Translations under genes and position numbers: made by a program
Assembly: GCA_963575745.1 (NCBI GenBank)
Contig: CAUYUJ010017639.1
Coordinates: forward strand, 126,001 to 190,000
Reading direction: 5' to 3'
Origin: Prorocentrum cordatum
Taxonomy: Eukaryota > Sar > Dinophyceae > Prorocentrales > Prorocentraceae
Length of the DNA stretch: 64,000 nt
Notes under the pieces: model-generated
What the model saw: the letters and a program-made list of their open reading frames with translations, nothing else
Told to the model about the DNA's origin: nothing
Databases searched by the model: none
Part shown: positions 30,632 to 41,216 of the stretch, in pieces
How the letters are laid out: each line of letters begins with the position of its first letter
Position numbering within the stretch: position 1 is the first letter of the stretch

Positions 30632-30900
30632 CGCGAAAACGCCCTGCCCCGAAATGGAACATGGAAAAATTGAAAAGCCATTTAATACATCGGAAATGGG
30701 AAAAGCACAAGAAGTAGAAAAGCGGAAAAGTAGGAAAGCGGAAAAGTAGAAAACAATTGGAAAAATGGAAAAGCGGAAAGTGGAAAAGTGGAAACATGCG
30801 GCGGCAATTGGAAAAGTGGAAAAATGGAGAAGTAGAAAAATAGAAAAATGGAGAAGTGTAGCACTCTCCACTTTTCCACTCTTCTACTTTTCCGCTGAGG
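30632..30900 (-). repeat. GGAAAAGT repeat element, copy 1 (inverted)
   Basis: GGAAAAGT(A/G)G-type 9-10-mers in several short runs. Read on the minus strand the order is: GTGGAGAGTGCT, TTTTCC runs, CCAATTGCCGCCGCA, more TTTTCC runs, CTTGTGCTTTTCC, CCATTTCGG and AGGGCGTTTTCGCGCT. The same order appears on the + strand at 43.90-44.18 kb, so this is a defined repeated element. Confidence 0.8.
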
Positions 30901-30914
30901 GGGCAGAAAACGGC

Positions 30915-32052
30915 CATGTATTTCAACCAACCTTTTGGGAGCAAAAACGCTGGTTGGAATACAGCGAGGTTTGTGTGGCGATGGTTGGGAAGTTGAGCCG
31001 GAACTTGAATAGGACGGAGAAGAAGGAACGCAAACGTATTCTGTGCAAGATAGAAGGGGAGGGTGGCGAGAGAGAAAAAGGAAACGTACCAGGAAAACTG
31101 GGACATGAAGGAATGAGGGCAGGTGGAGGCGGAGCAGTAAGGGCACGAGTAGGCGCGCGAGAAGGATGAGGAACTTGGACGAGGAGGAGGAGGAGGAGGA
31201 GGTGGACGAGGAGGCGGGAGCCGAAAAAAGGCAAACATTTCAACCAACCTTTTGGGAGCAACGACGTCGGTTGAAATACCGCGAGGTTTTTGGCGCGATG
31301 GTTGGAAAGTTGAGCCAGAACTTGTATAGGACGGACACGAGGGAACACACGCATATGTTTTGAAAAAGCGACGGCGAGGGTGCCGAGGGAGAAGAAGAAG
31401 GATACATAGGAGATGGGAAACATGGCGGGTGGAAGGGGGCAGTAAAGGTACGATCGGAACGCCAGAAGGATGACGAGTTAGACGAGGAGGAGGTGGACGA
31501 GGACGTGGGGGCCGAAAAAGGGCATGTATTTCAACCAACCTCTTGGGAGTAAAGAAGTTGGTTGAAATGGCGCGGGGTGCTTGGCGCGATAGTTGGGATG
31601 ATGAGTCGGAACTTGAATAGGACGGAAAAGTAGGAACGCGCACATATTCTGTGAAAAACCGAAGTGAAGGGTGACGAAAGAGAAGAAGAAGGAGAACAAG
31701 TAGGACATAAAAGAATGAGGGCAGGTGGAGGCGGAGTAAGGGCACGAGAACGAACGCGAGGGGGATGGGGATTTGACGAGGAGGAGGTGGGTGACGAGGA
31801 GGGGGCCGAAAAAAGGGCACGTATTTCAACCAGCCTTTGAGGGGGTTGGTTGAAATACATTTAAGTGTTGGCGCGCGGGTTGGAAAGCGGATCCGGATCA
31901 TGAGGCGACAGGGTAACAGGACACATAAACGTGTTTGTGGAAGACCGAAGGGGAGTGGGACGAGAGAGGAGGAGGAGGGGCAGGAGGAGGGGGAGGAGAG
32001 CAGGAAGAAAGAGGGGAGGATGTGGAGCAGTAGGGGTGCGAGTGCGAGGATG
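30915..32052. repeat. ~300-bp tandem repeat with conserved hairpin, units 1-4
   Basis: Units open with TTTCAACCA(A/G)CC at 30921, 31238, 31529 and 31824 (spacing 317, 291, 295). In each a second word 17-20 nt later pairs with it; in unit 3 ATTTCAACCAAC and GTTGGTTGAAAT form a perfect 12-bp stem. The rest of each unit carries GGCGCG.TGGTTGGAAAG.TGAGCC, a stretch of the type GGAACTTGAATAGGACGG, and GAGG-rich tails. Units 5-6 lie beyond the inserted LINE. Confidence 0.9.
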
Positions 32053-32072
32053 GAGAGGAATTGGAAGAGGAG
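32053..32072. repeat. Target-site duplication, copy next to the LINE 3' end
   Basis: GAGAGGAATTGGAAGAGGAG is identical, over 20 bp, to 35843-35862. It lies in the tail of tandem unit 4 and marks the 3' end of the inserted minus-strand LINE. Confidence 0.8.
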
Positions 32073-32240
32073 CGAAGCGTAGGAGAGGCGAGTTCGTCCA
32101 CCGACCCTCTGGCCTCGCCTCCACTCCGCAGCGTGAGGCGGGAGGGGAGGGGCGGTGGCGGCGGCGGCGGCGCCGCGGGCGCCTGGCCTGCCTCGCTGGA
32201 CACGGCCTCGAAGGCGTCGGCGACGCGGATAGCCGCGCTT

Positions 32241-33440
32241 TCATTCGTGGAAGGGGAAGGAGGAGGAAGCAGGATCAAGAGGAACAGCAACAGCAGCACC
32301 GTCAGGCCGGGTCAGCCTGAGGTCACGGAGCGCGGCCTTCGCCGCGGACCGCAGCTGTGCTTGCGCGCGTTCAGGCTCTAAAGTGCGTAAAGTGTGATAT
32401 ATGCGCACGGCAATATATGCTTCTTCTGAGGTCTGGACGGTGCAGTGCGTGAACCTCATCTTAAAAGCGGATCCGAAGCGAGAGCGCGATTCCCGAGCAT
32501 AGCAAACGTGACGCCACCGAGGCGAGAGCATATGCAATAGTGGGATTGTCTGTCGAGGCAACCAAGACATCCGAAAATGCAGGGGCCAGGCCCACGAGCC
32601 GACGTGATTCGGTGAGAAATCATCCAGCCTCCAGCCATCGTGCGAAGCCAGGCCCACGCCCACGAGGGCGGGACAGATAAGAGCAGGGCGCGCGTCGGCT
32701 CAACGTCAACCTCATCCATTGCAATAGCTCGATCAGGCCACCGCTGTTCCACCCGCTCACGGAACAACACATCGAGAGTCATTGTGGGCAAGGACAGGCA
32801 ACAGACTGCGTGCGAGGCTCTCTGCACTTCTCGATGGTCTCGGCAAGCTTCCCTCGCTGCGTCAGAAGCAGCAGCGGCAGCCCTCGATCCTGAACCTCTG
32901 AGCGCCTCCTTCCCGAACTCAACAAACGCTGTACACTTCCAATGATCAGGAAATCGTCGATGTGCGGGTGCAACCGCGAGTCTGCAAGCATCGCCCTCCT
33001 CCCCCACAGGAGCCCGATTTACCAGCCAGGCTAACGTCGATCTGATCAGGGATGGTCAGAATAGCCACACGCGCAAGTGCTGCCGTCGACAAGGGCAGGA
33101 GGGTTGTGACACGGGGGCCGTTCCACCCCCGCAACATCATCCAAGCCGAGGCGTTAAAAGGTGCCGAGCGGGGCCCTGAAGGCAGATGCGAGGGCGCGTA
33201 GCTCTAGCTGAAGCGCACGACGAGGAAGTGGTAGATATTGCATAACGTCGCTAAGAGCAGGAAGAGCACGAGTTTGGTAAAGCTGTCCAGAAACCAAGGT
33301 CGCTTGGGTTCCCTGGCCAATCGCTTTCGCCCTGGACTGGCATTTCAAACACGGCTTGGTCCAAGAGTCCTGCAGACACGCTCCAAGTCCCACCCACATC
33401 CCAAGATCAAATAGTTTATCGCCTATCTGCCCACGACGGT
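32241..33440 (-). pseudogene. LINE C1 thumb, CCHC knuckle and C-terminus
   Basis: Three or more frames. Thumb: LYQTRALPALSDVMQYLPLP and LRALASAFRAPLGTF then NASAW, aligning with the 63-kb copy (VHRNTRITTVLSYVAQF ... SMSAW). Knuckle: CIFGCLGCLDRQSHYCIC, C-x3-C-x8-H-x3-C, with the same spacing as in the 63-kb copy. C-terminus: TLEPERAQAQLRSAAKAALR and LTRPDG, ending FPFHE and stop at 32241. The tail is much shorter than in the 63-kb copy. Confidence 0.75.
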
Positions 33441-34551
33441 AGCACAAACTGAATGTAGGCCCGAATCCTCTCCGCAAGCTCAGGCGTGAACGCTGACGCC
33501 ACAGTCGCGATGAAGCACTTGACAGCTTCCAAACAGAAGTGCGCCACGCGAGCAGATGCAGCCATGATGCGAGCAAGAGTGCGGAGGCCCTGCAGGGTCT
33601 GCAACGCGCCGCCGATGTCGTCAGCACAAGCGCGACTGAGGCCACTCTTGGGGCGCTGGATGGAGACGAAAAGGTCATGCAGGGCAGGGGTCAGAGCGAT
33701 GGCGAAGAGCGAGCCCGAGAGAGCATCTCCCTGGATAGTGCCAGAGCTTAGCCAGAACGCGTGTACCACGTTGCCACAACATGACATGATCCCATCTATA
33801 GCAGCGCGCAGGATCCCCACAAATGTAAGTAGGGCTCCCGGGCACTTCATGCACTGGAGGACGAGAAGTATATATTCTTGGGAAAGACTAGGAAATGCAG
33901 GTCCATAATCAAGAGCAAACAGAAGGGGCACTCTTCATCAGCTTCGGGGCGGCACGAGAAACCACGGGCAACGACGTCCAGCTCTGCCACATGCATGGCG
34001 AAGTTGCGGCCCCGCATGAAACCCCGCTGCGATGGTGTCACAAAGACATCCAAAGGTTTGCACAGCGCCGCGTTGGCCGACGCAGTGATCATCTTGTAGC
34101 TCGCGCTGTTCAGGCCCAGGGCCCTGACAGAGTTGGCACCCCAGTCGCATTCCCCAGCCTGTGTATCACCATCGCATTCACCATTCGAGAGGAAAACCTG
34201 TAGCACGAGGCTCTCGCTCGCAAGCGGGGCCACGCCCGAGAACATATCGAACGTCGCAACGTGGAGGAGCTCCACTCCAAAACCGCTCGCAGTCCAGGCT
34301 GCATAGCACAGGCGGTCACACCCAGGAGCAGAGCCAGCTGCATGAACGGCAATCCTTTTCATGAGCGAGAGCGAGGGGGGGCACTCGGTGAAGCCGGCGG
34401 GTTTGACAAACCTCTGAACGCATCGAGTGGCAGCAGCCTGATCCCAGGGCTTGCGAGCAAAAACGCTTCCCCAATGACGACCAAGAGCCCGATATCGATC
34501 TTCAGGCCCGCCCACAGGAACCCCATCAACAACAATGTCACGAAGTACCAT
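33416..34551 (-). pseudogene. LINE C1 reverse transcriptase (fingers and palm)
   Basis: Finger frame: RYRALGRHWGSVFARKPWDQ, AAGSAPGCDRLCYAAW (the PGxDxxxYxxW signature), then NSASYKMITASANAALCKPL and QRGFMRGRNF. After a frameshift near 33930 the palm: LFALDYGPAFPSLSQEY (motif A with its Asp), SGTIQGDALSGSLFAIAL (motif B) and ACADDIG (motif C with both Asp). Catalytic residues are intact, but the frame is broken between fingers and palm. Confidence 0.85.
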
Positions 34552-35129
34552 CCGACGAGCGAACGGAACCTAAATTCGAGCACGACGCTCGAGAGCCCTC
34601 ATGCGCTTGCGAAGCTGAGCTGGCCCCACTCCGTTCCCTCCTCCATCTTCCCTTCAAACTGCGACTCGCTCTAACTGCGACCGCAACCAAACACGACCGA
34701 GGTTGGCAGCATTGAGCTGCTGCAAGTTGCACCACTGCATAAAAGGATGCTGCATGCACAAACTCGACACGCGCGCCACTGACCTCCAGAAAGTCAACAG
34801 CAGCAGAATGAGATCCCAGAAGCCGAAGGGCAGCCTGGGCATCTTGTCTCCACGCTGCACGTGCAACAGCTCTCGCGACCAGAAGCAGAATGCGCGGGTC
34901 ACGAGGACGGCGGAAAAGGAGACGGTCGCGCGCCTCACGACTAGCCTCCGTCAGCAGGTACTTATATATCTCCAATCTCGAGGCCGAACTCATTGCAGCC
35001 AGATGGGGCCGCTCAGCTTCCAGAACCTTCCTCCAGATATCCTTAAACTCGCGTGTGTTACATATGTGTTTTGGGAAAGGTCGGTCACCAGGTACAGGAG
35101 CACGACGCTGGCGAAACACGGCGACGTGG
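34538..35129 (-). pseudogene. LINE C1 linker between endonuclease and RT
   Basis: Open frame continuing from the SDH motif: HICNTREFKDIWRKVLEAER, MSSASRLEIYKYLLTEASRE and LLVARAVARAAWRQDAQAAL, an alpha-helical linker. No enzymatic motif is expected here. It remains in frame to about 34540, the longest undamaged part of the element. Confidence 0.7.
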
Positions 35130-35825
35130 GCCGCGTGGTCGCTGACCTTCTGCCTGGAGAGAATATCGGGGTGAATCTCGGGCACCCCCTCCACCTTCGC
35201 CGCCGCCGCCATCTGAATCAGAACCCAGCCAGGCCACGAGAACCATAATCGGTCAATAGCAGCTGCTGCATCTGCCTTCGCATCATAGTGCGTGGCAGCC
35301 GAACATGTAATCTCAACGAGGGAATCGAGAGTGGGGGCCAGACAAGGGCCTTCGCGCGAAGAGTGCGGGGGATCCTCTGGGCCTCAGGTGGCTGCGAGAA
35401 GCTCAGCTTTCCTCCGAGGCAAAGTTGAAATCGCCATGAACTACTACTAGGCAAGACTCTGGGGAGGCCTCAGACAAACAACGACCCTGGGATATCGCAC
35501 CGCACACGTCCCGAATTTGGGTTTGGGTTGAATCATGGTTGTGCACATTCCAGTGGATGAGTGTGATTTCCCCATCGGAAAAGCAAACTCTCAAAACTCG
35601 GCCAGGAACAAAGACTGAGGGAGTAGCAGTGACACCAGGAGGAGGAGGAGGAGGAGAGGGCTGGCCATTTTGAAGCATACTAGGGACCACCGTGGCTACC
35701 CCACCTCGGATACGCCCCTGGGGATCACCCCCGCAGAAGCTCGAAAACGTGAGAGCCCCTGGGAGAGCCTTCTTGAGGATGGATTCAAGCTGAGTGAGAT
35801 CCTGTTGGGCCCCTTGAAAAGCCAC
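35130..35825 (-). pseudogene. LINE C1 endonuclease domain
   Basis: APE-type endonuclease in two frames. First part: GGVATVV, FVPGR, LIHWNVHNHD and VVVHGDFNF, the last with the catalytic Asp and Asn. After a stop at 35403: AATHYDAKADAAAAIDRLWF, then PGWVLIQMAAAAKVEGVPEI and QKVSDHAAH, giving the IDR and SDH signatures, the latter with the catalytic Asp-His pair. The N-terminal strands with the metal-binding Glu are missing because of 5' truncation. Confidence 0.8.
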
Positions 35826-35842
35826 TGCTTTTCAAGAGGTCC

Positions 35843-35862
35843 GAGAGGAATTGGAAGAGGAG
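35843..35862. repeat. Target-site duplication, copy next to the LINE 5' end
   Basis: Identical 20 bp to 32053-32072; it continues directly into the remainder of the tandem unit (GTGGAGGAGGACGAGG). Confidence 0.8.
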
Positions 35863-36500
35863 GTGGAGGAGGACGAGGCCAATGTGGGCATGTATTTCAA
35901 CCAATCTTCTGGCGGCAAAAATGATGGTTGAAGTACATTCAAAATTTGGCGCGCGGGTTGGAAAGCTGAGCCGGATCTTGAGGCGAAGCGGCAAAAGGAA
36001 GCATAAGATCTTTCTTGTGGAAGAACGAAGGGGAGTGGGACGAGGGAGGAGGTGCACGGAAACTCTACGGGCACGGGCGCTAGCTAGGCCTTGGGCCCGC
36101 GAACGGCGGCAGCATGGCAGAGTGAAAAGGGGCTCCCGGACCTGCCGTTCGAGCGGGGGGGGGACGAGGGGCAGGAGGGGGAGGGGGGCAGGAAGAAAAA
36201 GACGGGAGGATGTGAAGAAGCGTGGATACGAGTGCGAGGAGGAGAGGAATTCGAAGAGGAGGTGGAGGAGGAAAGTGCCAATATGGGCGTGTATTTCAAC
36301 CAACCTTTTGGGGGCAAAAAGGTCGGTTGACATGCATCCAGGTTTTGGCGCGCGGACTGGAAAACTGAGCCAGATCTTGAAGCGAAACGGTAAAAGGAAG
36401 CATAAACATTTGTTGTGGCACAACGAAGGGGGAGTGGGGCGAGGGAGGACGAGGAGGAGGAAGAGCAGGAGGAGCAGGCAGAGGGCAAATGGAGAACACA
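35863..36500. repeat. ~300-bp tandem repeat with conserved hairpin, units 5-6
   Basis: TTTCAACCA starts at 35895 and 36294 (399 bp apart; unit 5 holds an extra ~100 bp near 36060-36150). The hairpin is kept: ATTTCAACCA with TGGTTGAAGT in unit 5. The following GGCGCGCGG.TTGGAAA.CTGAGCC and GGAAGCATAA words match unit 4. Confidence 0.85.
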
Positions 36501-37350
36501 TTTTTGTTAAAACAGCGGGCAAGACGCGAGACAAGAAGAGAAGAGGCCCGTCCAGGGGCAAGAAAGATGGAAATCCGCGGCCCCTCTGGGAGGCTTTCCT
36601 TACCCAGGCACCCGAACAATGAGCACGCCAGCCTGGCCAGCAAGCTGAGGCTGAACAGCGGCTGGCACAGGGCACACAAGATGGATCGCCTTTAGCAACG
36701 GGGGGCGCGATTTGTCCGCCCCATTGGCGCCGACAGGAAGCACCAGCAAATTGTCAGAACGGCGAAAGAGAGGAAGAGGAGGAGGAAGAGAAGGAGGAGA
36801 GGAGGGGGGGGCGGGGCGAGAGAGTCCAGCCAAACGCCAGGAGCAGCGTTCAAGCCAACCTGCAATAGGCGAGCCATCGCGCGCACCCTGGGATTGGAGC
36901 ACTGGGCGGTGGGGCAGGCCTAGATAGCACAGAGGTCATCGCCCGACTGCTCGGCAGTCTGGGCGCCCACATATCCGCTGCAGCGCAAGCGAAACGAGAG
37001 ACGCCAAAGAGAGAGAGAGAGAGAGTGAGAGGAGGAGGGAGGACAGGAGGAGGAGAGGGGGGGAACGACGTCGCACACGCACGACCCCTATCAGCGCGAT
37101 TAGCAATGCGGAATCAGCTATACAGTGCGACGCAGGAAAACAAGGGGGCCAAGGAGAGGTGAGGAGCAGGAACTCACCGGTAGATGGACAAGTAGAGGTG
37201 CCGGTAGAAAGGTATTGAAGTTGTAGCCGTCCCCGAAGAAGATGGAGGCCGATGGGCGCTTGGAAACGGGTGCACCAGCACCGGCCCTTCCAATGGCCCG
37301 TCTGCGCAAAGTCCTGCTCCAGGGTCGTGCACCGAATTCGGGGGTCGATA
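36501..37350. other. No supported gene
   Basis: Mixed composition with GGAGGAG runs at about 36770-36810 and a GA microsatellite at 37009-37040. The word GGCGCGATTTGTCCGCCCC at 36705 recurs as GGGGCAGGATTTGTCCGCCC at 37875 and in similar form at 39735, so the GTCGG repeat family begins here. Open frames on the minus strand are Pro/Leu-rich and unconvincing. Confidence 0.4.
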
Positions 37351-37865
37351 AGCTGGTCGATGCGGGAGTCGATGTGCTGCTCGGGGCGGGAGTCGGGAAC
37401 CGCTTGGTCCAGCCCTCCCGGGGACGGGGACGGTGAGCTGGTCGATGCGGGAGTCGAAGTGCCGCTCGGAGCGGGAGTCGAGAACCGCTTGGTCCAGACC
37501 TCCCGGGGACGGGGTCGGTGAGCTGGTCGATGCGGGGGTCGATGTGCTGCTCGGAGCGGGAGTCGGGAACCGCTTGGTCCAGACCTCCTGGGGACGGGGT
37601 CGGTGAGCTGGTCGATGCGGGAGTCGATGTGCTGCTCGGAGCGGGAGTCGGGAACCGCTTGGTCCAGACCTCCCGGGGACGGGGACGGTGAGCTGGTCGA
37701 TGCGGGAGTCGACGTGCTGCTCGGAGCGGGAGTCGGGAACCGCTTGGTCCAGACCTCCCGGGGGCGGGGTCGGTGAGCTGGTCGATGCGGGAGTCGATGT
37801 GCCGGTCGGAACGGGAGCTGGCAGCCGTTTGGCCCAGACCTCCTGGGGACGGGGTCGGTGCTTGA
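37351..37865. repeat. 85-bp tandem repeat, six copies
   Basis: AGCTGGTCGATGCGG starts at 37351, 37436, 37521, 37606, 37691 and 37776, exactly 85 bp apart. Units are over 90% alike by eye (CGGAGCGGGAGTCGGGAACC, GCTTGGTCCAGACCTCC). Confidence 0.95.
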
Positions 37866-37879
37866 TGCGGTGAGAGGGG

Positions 37880-38835
37880 GCAGGATTTGTCCGCCCTTTG
37901 TCGCGTCAACTGCCCCGCGCCGAAGTCGGAGTCGTAATTGGGGCGGGCGCTGGAGTCGGAGCCAGTAGCTGGCGCCGTTGGCGCCGGGGTTGGTGTCGGT
38001 TGATTCCTCGCGTCCTACCCTTCATGGGAAGGCGAGTTGAGGGTCGCCGAGGCCTTGTGTGCCGTCGTGGCCTGGGGAGCCGGCGCATGCGTGGGTCCGT
38101 TGTTGGTCTTCTGCTGCGAGTCCATTGTTTTGGGTTGGCCGCGGGTCGGTAGTGTCCCGGGCATGTTGCGAGGGACCGTTGTTGTGGGGTTGGGATGGAC
38201 CATTTGTTGTGGGTCTGTGTAGGGTAGACGCGTGTCGGCTGTGGTTCGACTTTGTTGCGTGGGTCTGTGGCGGTGGGTCGGCAAGGGGTCCTGGGGAACT
38301 GAGTTCGCGGCATGGGTCGGTTCCTGTCCGCATGCTGCGGGTCGGCAAACTTCGGGCTTGTTGCGTTGAACGGTTGCAGCGCGTCTGCTGCATGATGGCT
38401 AATGTGAGTTATGTTCGTGAACAACTGCCCGAATTTCCGCCCCATCTGGAGTGCGCCATTCATGTAAGAAGTTGCTGTGCGGGGTGGCTGCTGAGGCGGG
38501 GCGGCTGCTGAGGGTCAACTGCGGGGAGACTGCGGTTCGCTGCCCAGGTTGGGCGTTGTCGGCCTGTTGCGCGGCGGTTGCGTGGGTCTGCTGTGGACCA
38601 GCAGTGGGGCGGTCGCAGTTGGAGGTTGTTGCGAGGGTCGGTTGGCGCGGGTCGGTCGTGTTTCGAATTTGTTGCGCGGGTCGGTTGTTGCGAACCTGCT
38701 GCGTGTCAGTTGTTGGTCCTGGAGGTGCCGTGGATTCATGGCACCGGGGGTAGTGGATGGGAGGCGCTCGGAATCCAACGTCGGGCCATGATGTGGGTGG
38801 AGGGGCCGTGTCCCGAACGTCTTCGCGAAGTGCGG
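37880..38835. repeat. GTCGG-rich segmental repeat, copy 1
   Basis: Matches 39725-41216 in two blocks. 37880-38480 resembles 39725-40185 (GGGCGGGCGCTGGAGTCGGAG; CCCGAATTTCCGCCCCATCT at 38430 and 40138). 38578-38835 resembles 40965-41216 (TCTGCTGTGGA.CAG.AGTGG; GGCGCTCGGAATCCAACGTC). No ORF is conserved between copies. Confidence 0.85.
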
Positions 38836-38839
38836 ACCT

Positions 38840-39365
38840 GTTCGGCGCTGGGGCCGGCGAGTTGGTCGGTGCGGAAGTCGGCCGGCTCGTCCGTGAGAGA
38901 GTGGATGAACAGGTCGGCGAGCAGGTCGGGGCGGAAGTCAGCGAGCTGGTCGGCGCGGGAGCCGGCGAGCTGATCTGCGCCTGATTGGCCTCCTCGCCCG
39001 TCTCTCCGTCTGCCCCTGCGTTGCCTCCGCGTTGACATATCCGCCGTCCTCCCCGTCCTCCTCTCCTTCCTGGCCGCGAGCTGGTCGGGGCGGGGGTTGG
39101 TGAACCGGCCGGCGAAGGAGTGAGCGAGCTGGTCGGCGCGGGAGTCGGTGAGCTGGTCGGGCCGGGTGTCGACAAGCTGGTCGGCGCTGGAGTCGGCGAG
39201 CTGGTCGGCACCGCAGTCGGTGAGCCGGTCGGGTGGGAGTCGGTGAGATGGTCGGCGTGGGAGTCGGCGAGTCGGCGCTGTAGTCGCCGTGGGTCAGGTG
39301 CTGTGGGTCGGTGGGTTGGTTGCCGTGGATCTGCCGTGGGTCGGCTGTAGGTTATGCCATGGAAT
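38840..39365. repeat. GTCGGCGCGGGAGTCGGTGAGCTG short repeats
   Basis: Irregular 21-33-bp repeats of GAGCTGGTCGG and GGAGTCGG words in two runs (38850-38980 and 39070-39260), separated by a CT-rich spacer. 39300-39365 passes into GTGGGTCGGT words. Confidence 0.8.
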
Positions 39366-41216
39366 AACTGCCCGAATGTCCGCCCCATCTTGAGTTGACC
39401 ATTTTTGTTTCAAGCGAGCCTGTGGGTCGGTGAGCTGCGCATCGGTGTGAGACCCTGTCGCGGCGGCGCTTGGGGTGGTGGTGGGCGTTGGATCCTGGGG
39501 GCGGTGGTTCGAGCATGGCCTCCAGGGAAATTGATGCTCATTGTCGTACTGGTTGGGTTCCCCAACGTGCTGCTTTTTTTACCCAAAGCAAATGACAGCA
39601 GCGTGTTGTAGCGCGACTGGTGTGTACAACAGCGGCGTTTTGTAGCGCGATTGGCTTGTGCAACGCTGTCGCTTTGTAGCGCGACTGGCTCGTGCGGCCA
39701 GCGCTGCATCAGTGCGAGCTGATGAGGGGGGAGCAGGATTTGTCCGCTCCCAGTCGCGTCAGCTGCACCGCGTCGAAGCCGGGGTCGGAATTGGGGGGGC
39801 GGGCGCTGGAGTCGGAGATGGGTCAAGAGTCGGGGTTGTTGGTGTTCCGCTGTGGGTCTGTTGTTCTGGGTTGGCCGCGGGTCGGCAGTGGCCCGAAGCT
39901 GGGATGGATCGGGTGTTGTGGGTCTGTGTAGGGTGGACGTGCGTCGGGTGTGGTTCGACTTTGTTGCGTGGGTCGGTGGCGTGGGTCGGCAGTGAGTCGA
40001 TTCAGAAATAAGTTCGTGGCGTGGGTCGGTTCCTGTCAGCATGCGGCGGGTCGGCAAGATTCGGATGTGTTGCGTTGAATGGTGGCAGCGAGTCTGCTGC
40101 GTGACGGCTAATGGGGGTTACGGTCGTGAACAACTGCCCGAATTTCCGCCCCATCTGGAGTGCACCATTGGTGCAGGAAGTAGCGCCATGTGGGTCGATT
40201 GTGGGTCAAGGTTTGTCATAGCCACCTGCGTCGGCAAGTCCATGGGCACCTGTCATTACGGCGGCGGCAGCGTCGTCGGAGCGGCGTCGCAGCGGCGTCG
40301 GATGCCGTCGGGCGCCGTCGGGCTGCCGTCGGGTGCCAGCCGGGCACCTGTCGTGACGGCGGCGGCGTCGTCGGAACGGCGTCGGGCGCCGTCGGGCGCC
40401 GTCGGGCTGTCGTCGGGCGCAAGCCGGGTACCTGTCGTAACGGCGGTGGCGTCGTCGGAACGGCGTCGGGCGCCGTCGGGCGCCAGCCGGACACCTGTCG
40501 TAACGGCGGCGGCGTCGTCAGCACGGCTTCGGACGCCGTCGGGCGCCGTCGGGCTGCCGTCGGGCGCCAGCCTGGCACCTGTCGCAACGGCGGCGGCGTC
40601 GTCGGACGAGCGTCGAGCGCCGTCGGGCGCCGTTGAGTGGCCCTCGGGCGCCAGCCGGGTACCTGTCATGACGGCGGCGGCATCGTCGGAACGGCGTCGG
40701 GCGCCGTCGGGCGGTCGTCGGGAGCCAGTCGGCACGGCGGTGGCGTCGTCGGACGAGCGTCGGGCGCCGTCGGGCGGCCCTCGGGCGTCGGCCGGGCACC
40801 TGTCGTAACGGCGGCGGCGTCGGGCGCCAGTCGGGTACCTGTCGTCACGGCGGCGGCGTCGGCGGAATGGCGTCGGGCGCCGTCGGGCGGCCGTCGGGCG
40901 CCAGCCAGGCACCTGTCGTAACGGCGGCGGCGTCGTCGGAACGGCGTCGGGCGCCGTCAGCGTTGCGCGTGTCTGCTGTGGATCAGAAGTGGGTCGGCCG
41001 CAATTGGAGGTTGTTGCGTGGGTCGGTTGGTGCGGGTCGGTCGTGGTTCGAATTTGTTGCGTGGCTCGGTTGTTGCGGGACTGCTGTGGGTCAGTGGTTG
41101 GTACTGGAGGTTCCGGTGGTATCGCGGCACTGGACGCAATGGATGGGGGGCGCTCGGAATCCAACGTCGGGCCAAGATGTGGGTGGAAGGACCGTGTCCT
41201 CGAACGCCTTCGCGAA
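39366..41216. repeat. GTCGG-rich segmental repeat, copy 2, with an inserted minisatellite
   Basis: Starts with a third AACTGCCCGAAT.TCCGCCCCATCT word (about 39367). Blocks matching copy 1 lie at 39725-40185 and 40965-41216, separated by the GGCGCCGTCGG minisatellite. Homology to copy 1 ends at CTTCGCGAA, where LINE B begins. Confidence 0.85.
40247..40960. repeat. GTCGGGCGCC minisatellite
   Basis: ACCTG anchors occur at 40248, 40346, 40430, 40493, 40577, 40661, 40798, 40837 and 40911. Spacing varies (98, 84, 63, 84, 84, 137, 39, 74) through gain or loss of GTCGGGCGCC sub-units. It is absent from the matching place in copy 1. Very GC-rich and rich in CpG. Confidence 0.9.

Larger units (their letters stand above)
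32073..35842 (-). mobile_element. LINE family C, copy 1, 5'-truncated, with target-site duplication
   Basis: 3770 bp on the minus strand between 20-bp direct repeats. Order 5' to 3': endonuclease (starting inside the domain), linker, RT, thumb, CCHC knuckle, C-terminal segment, about 170 bp of 3' non-coding DNA. There is no poly(A). The 5' truncation plus a 20-bp duplication are marks of target-primed reverse transcription. The tandem array of ~300-bp units continues on both sides, so the empty site can be read. Several frameshifts show the copy is dead. Confidence 0.85.

Noticed and set aside
30600-31901. 433-codon minus ORF rich in Phe/Ser/Pro
   Set aside because: Spans the GGAAAAGT repeat and the ~300-bp tandem units; its text repeats with the units (FNQP..PQKGWLK.., from AACCAACC) and has no domain.
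37351-37865. Regular 85-bp repeats as a CRISPR array
   Set aside because: No unique spacers: whole 85-bp units are repeated, there is no cas gene, and the context is eukaryotic.
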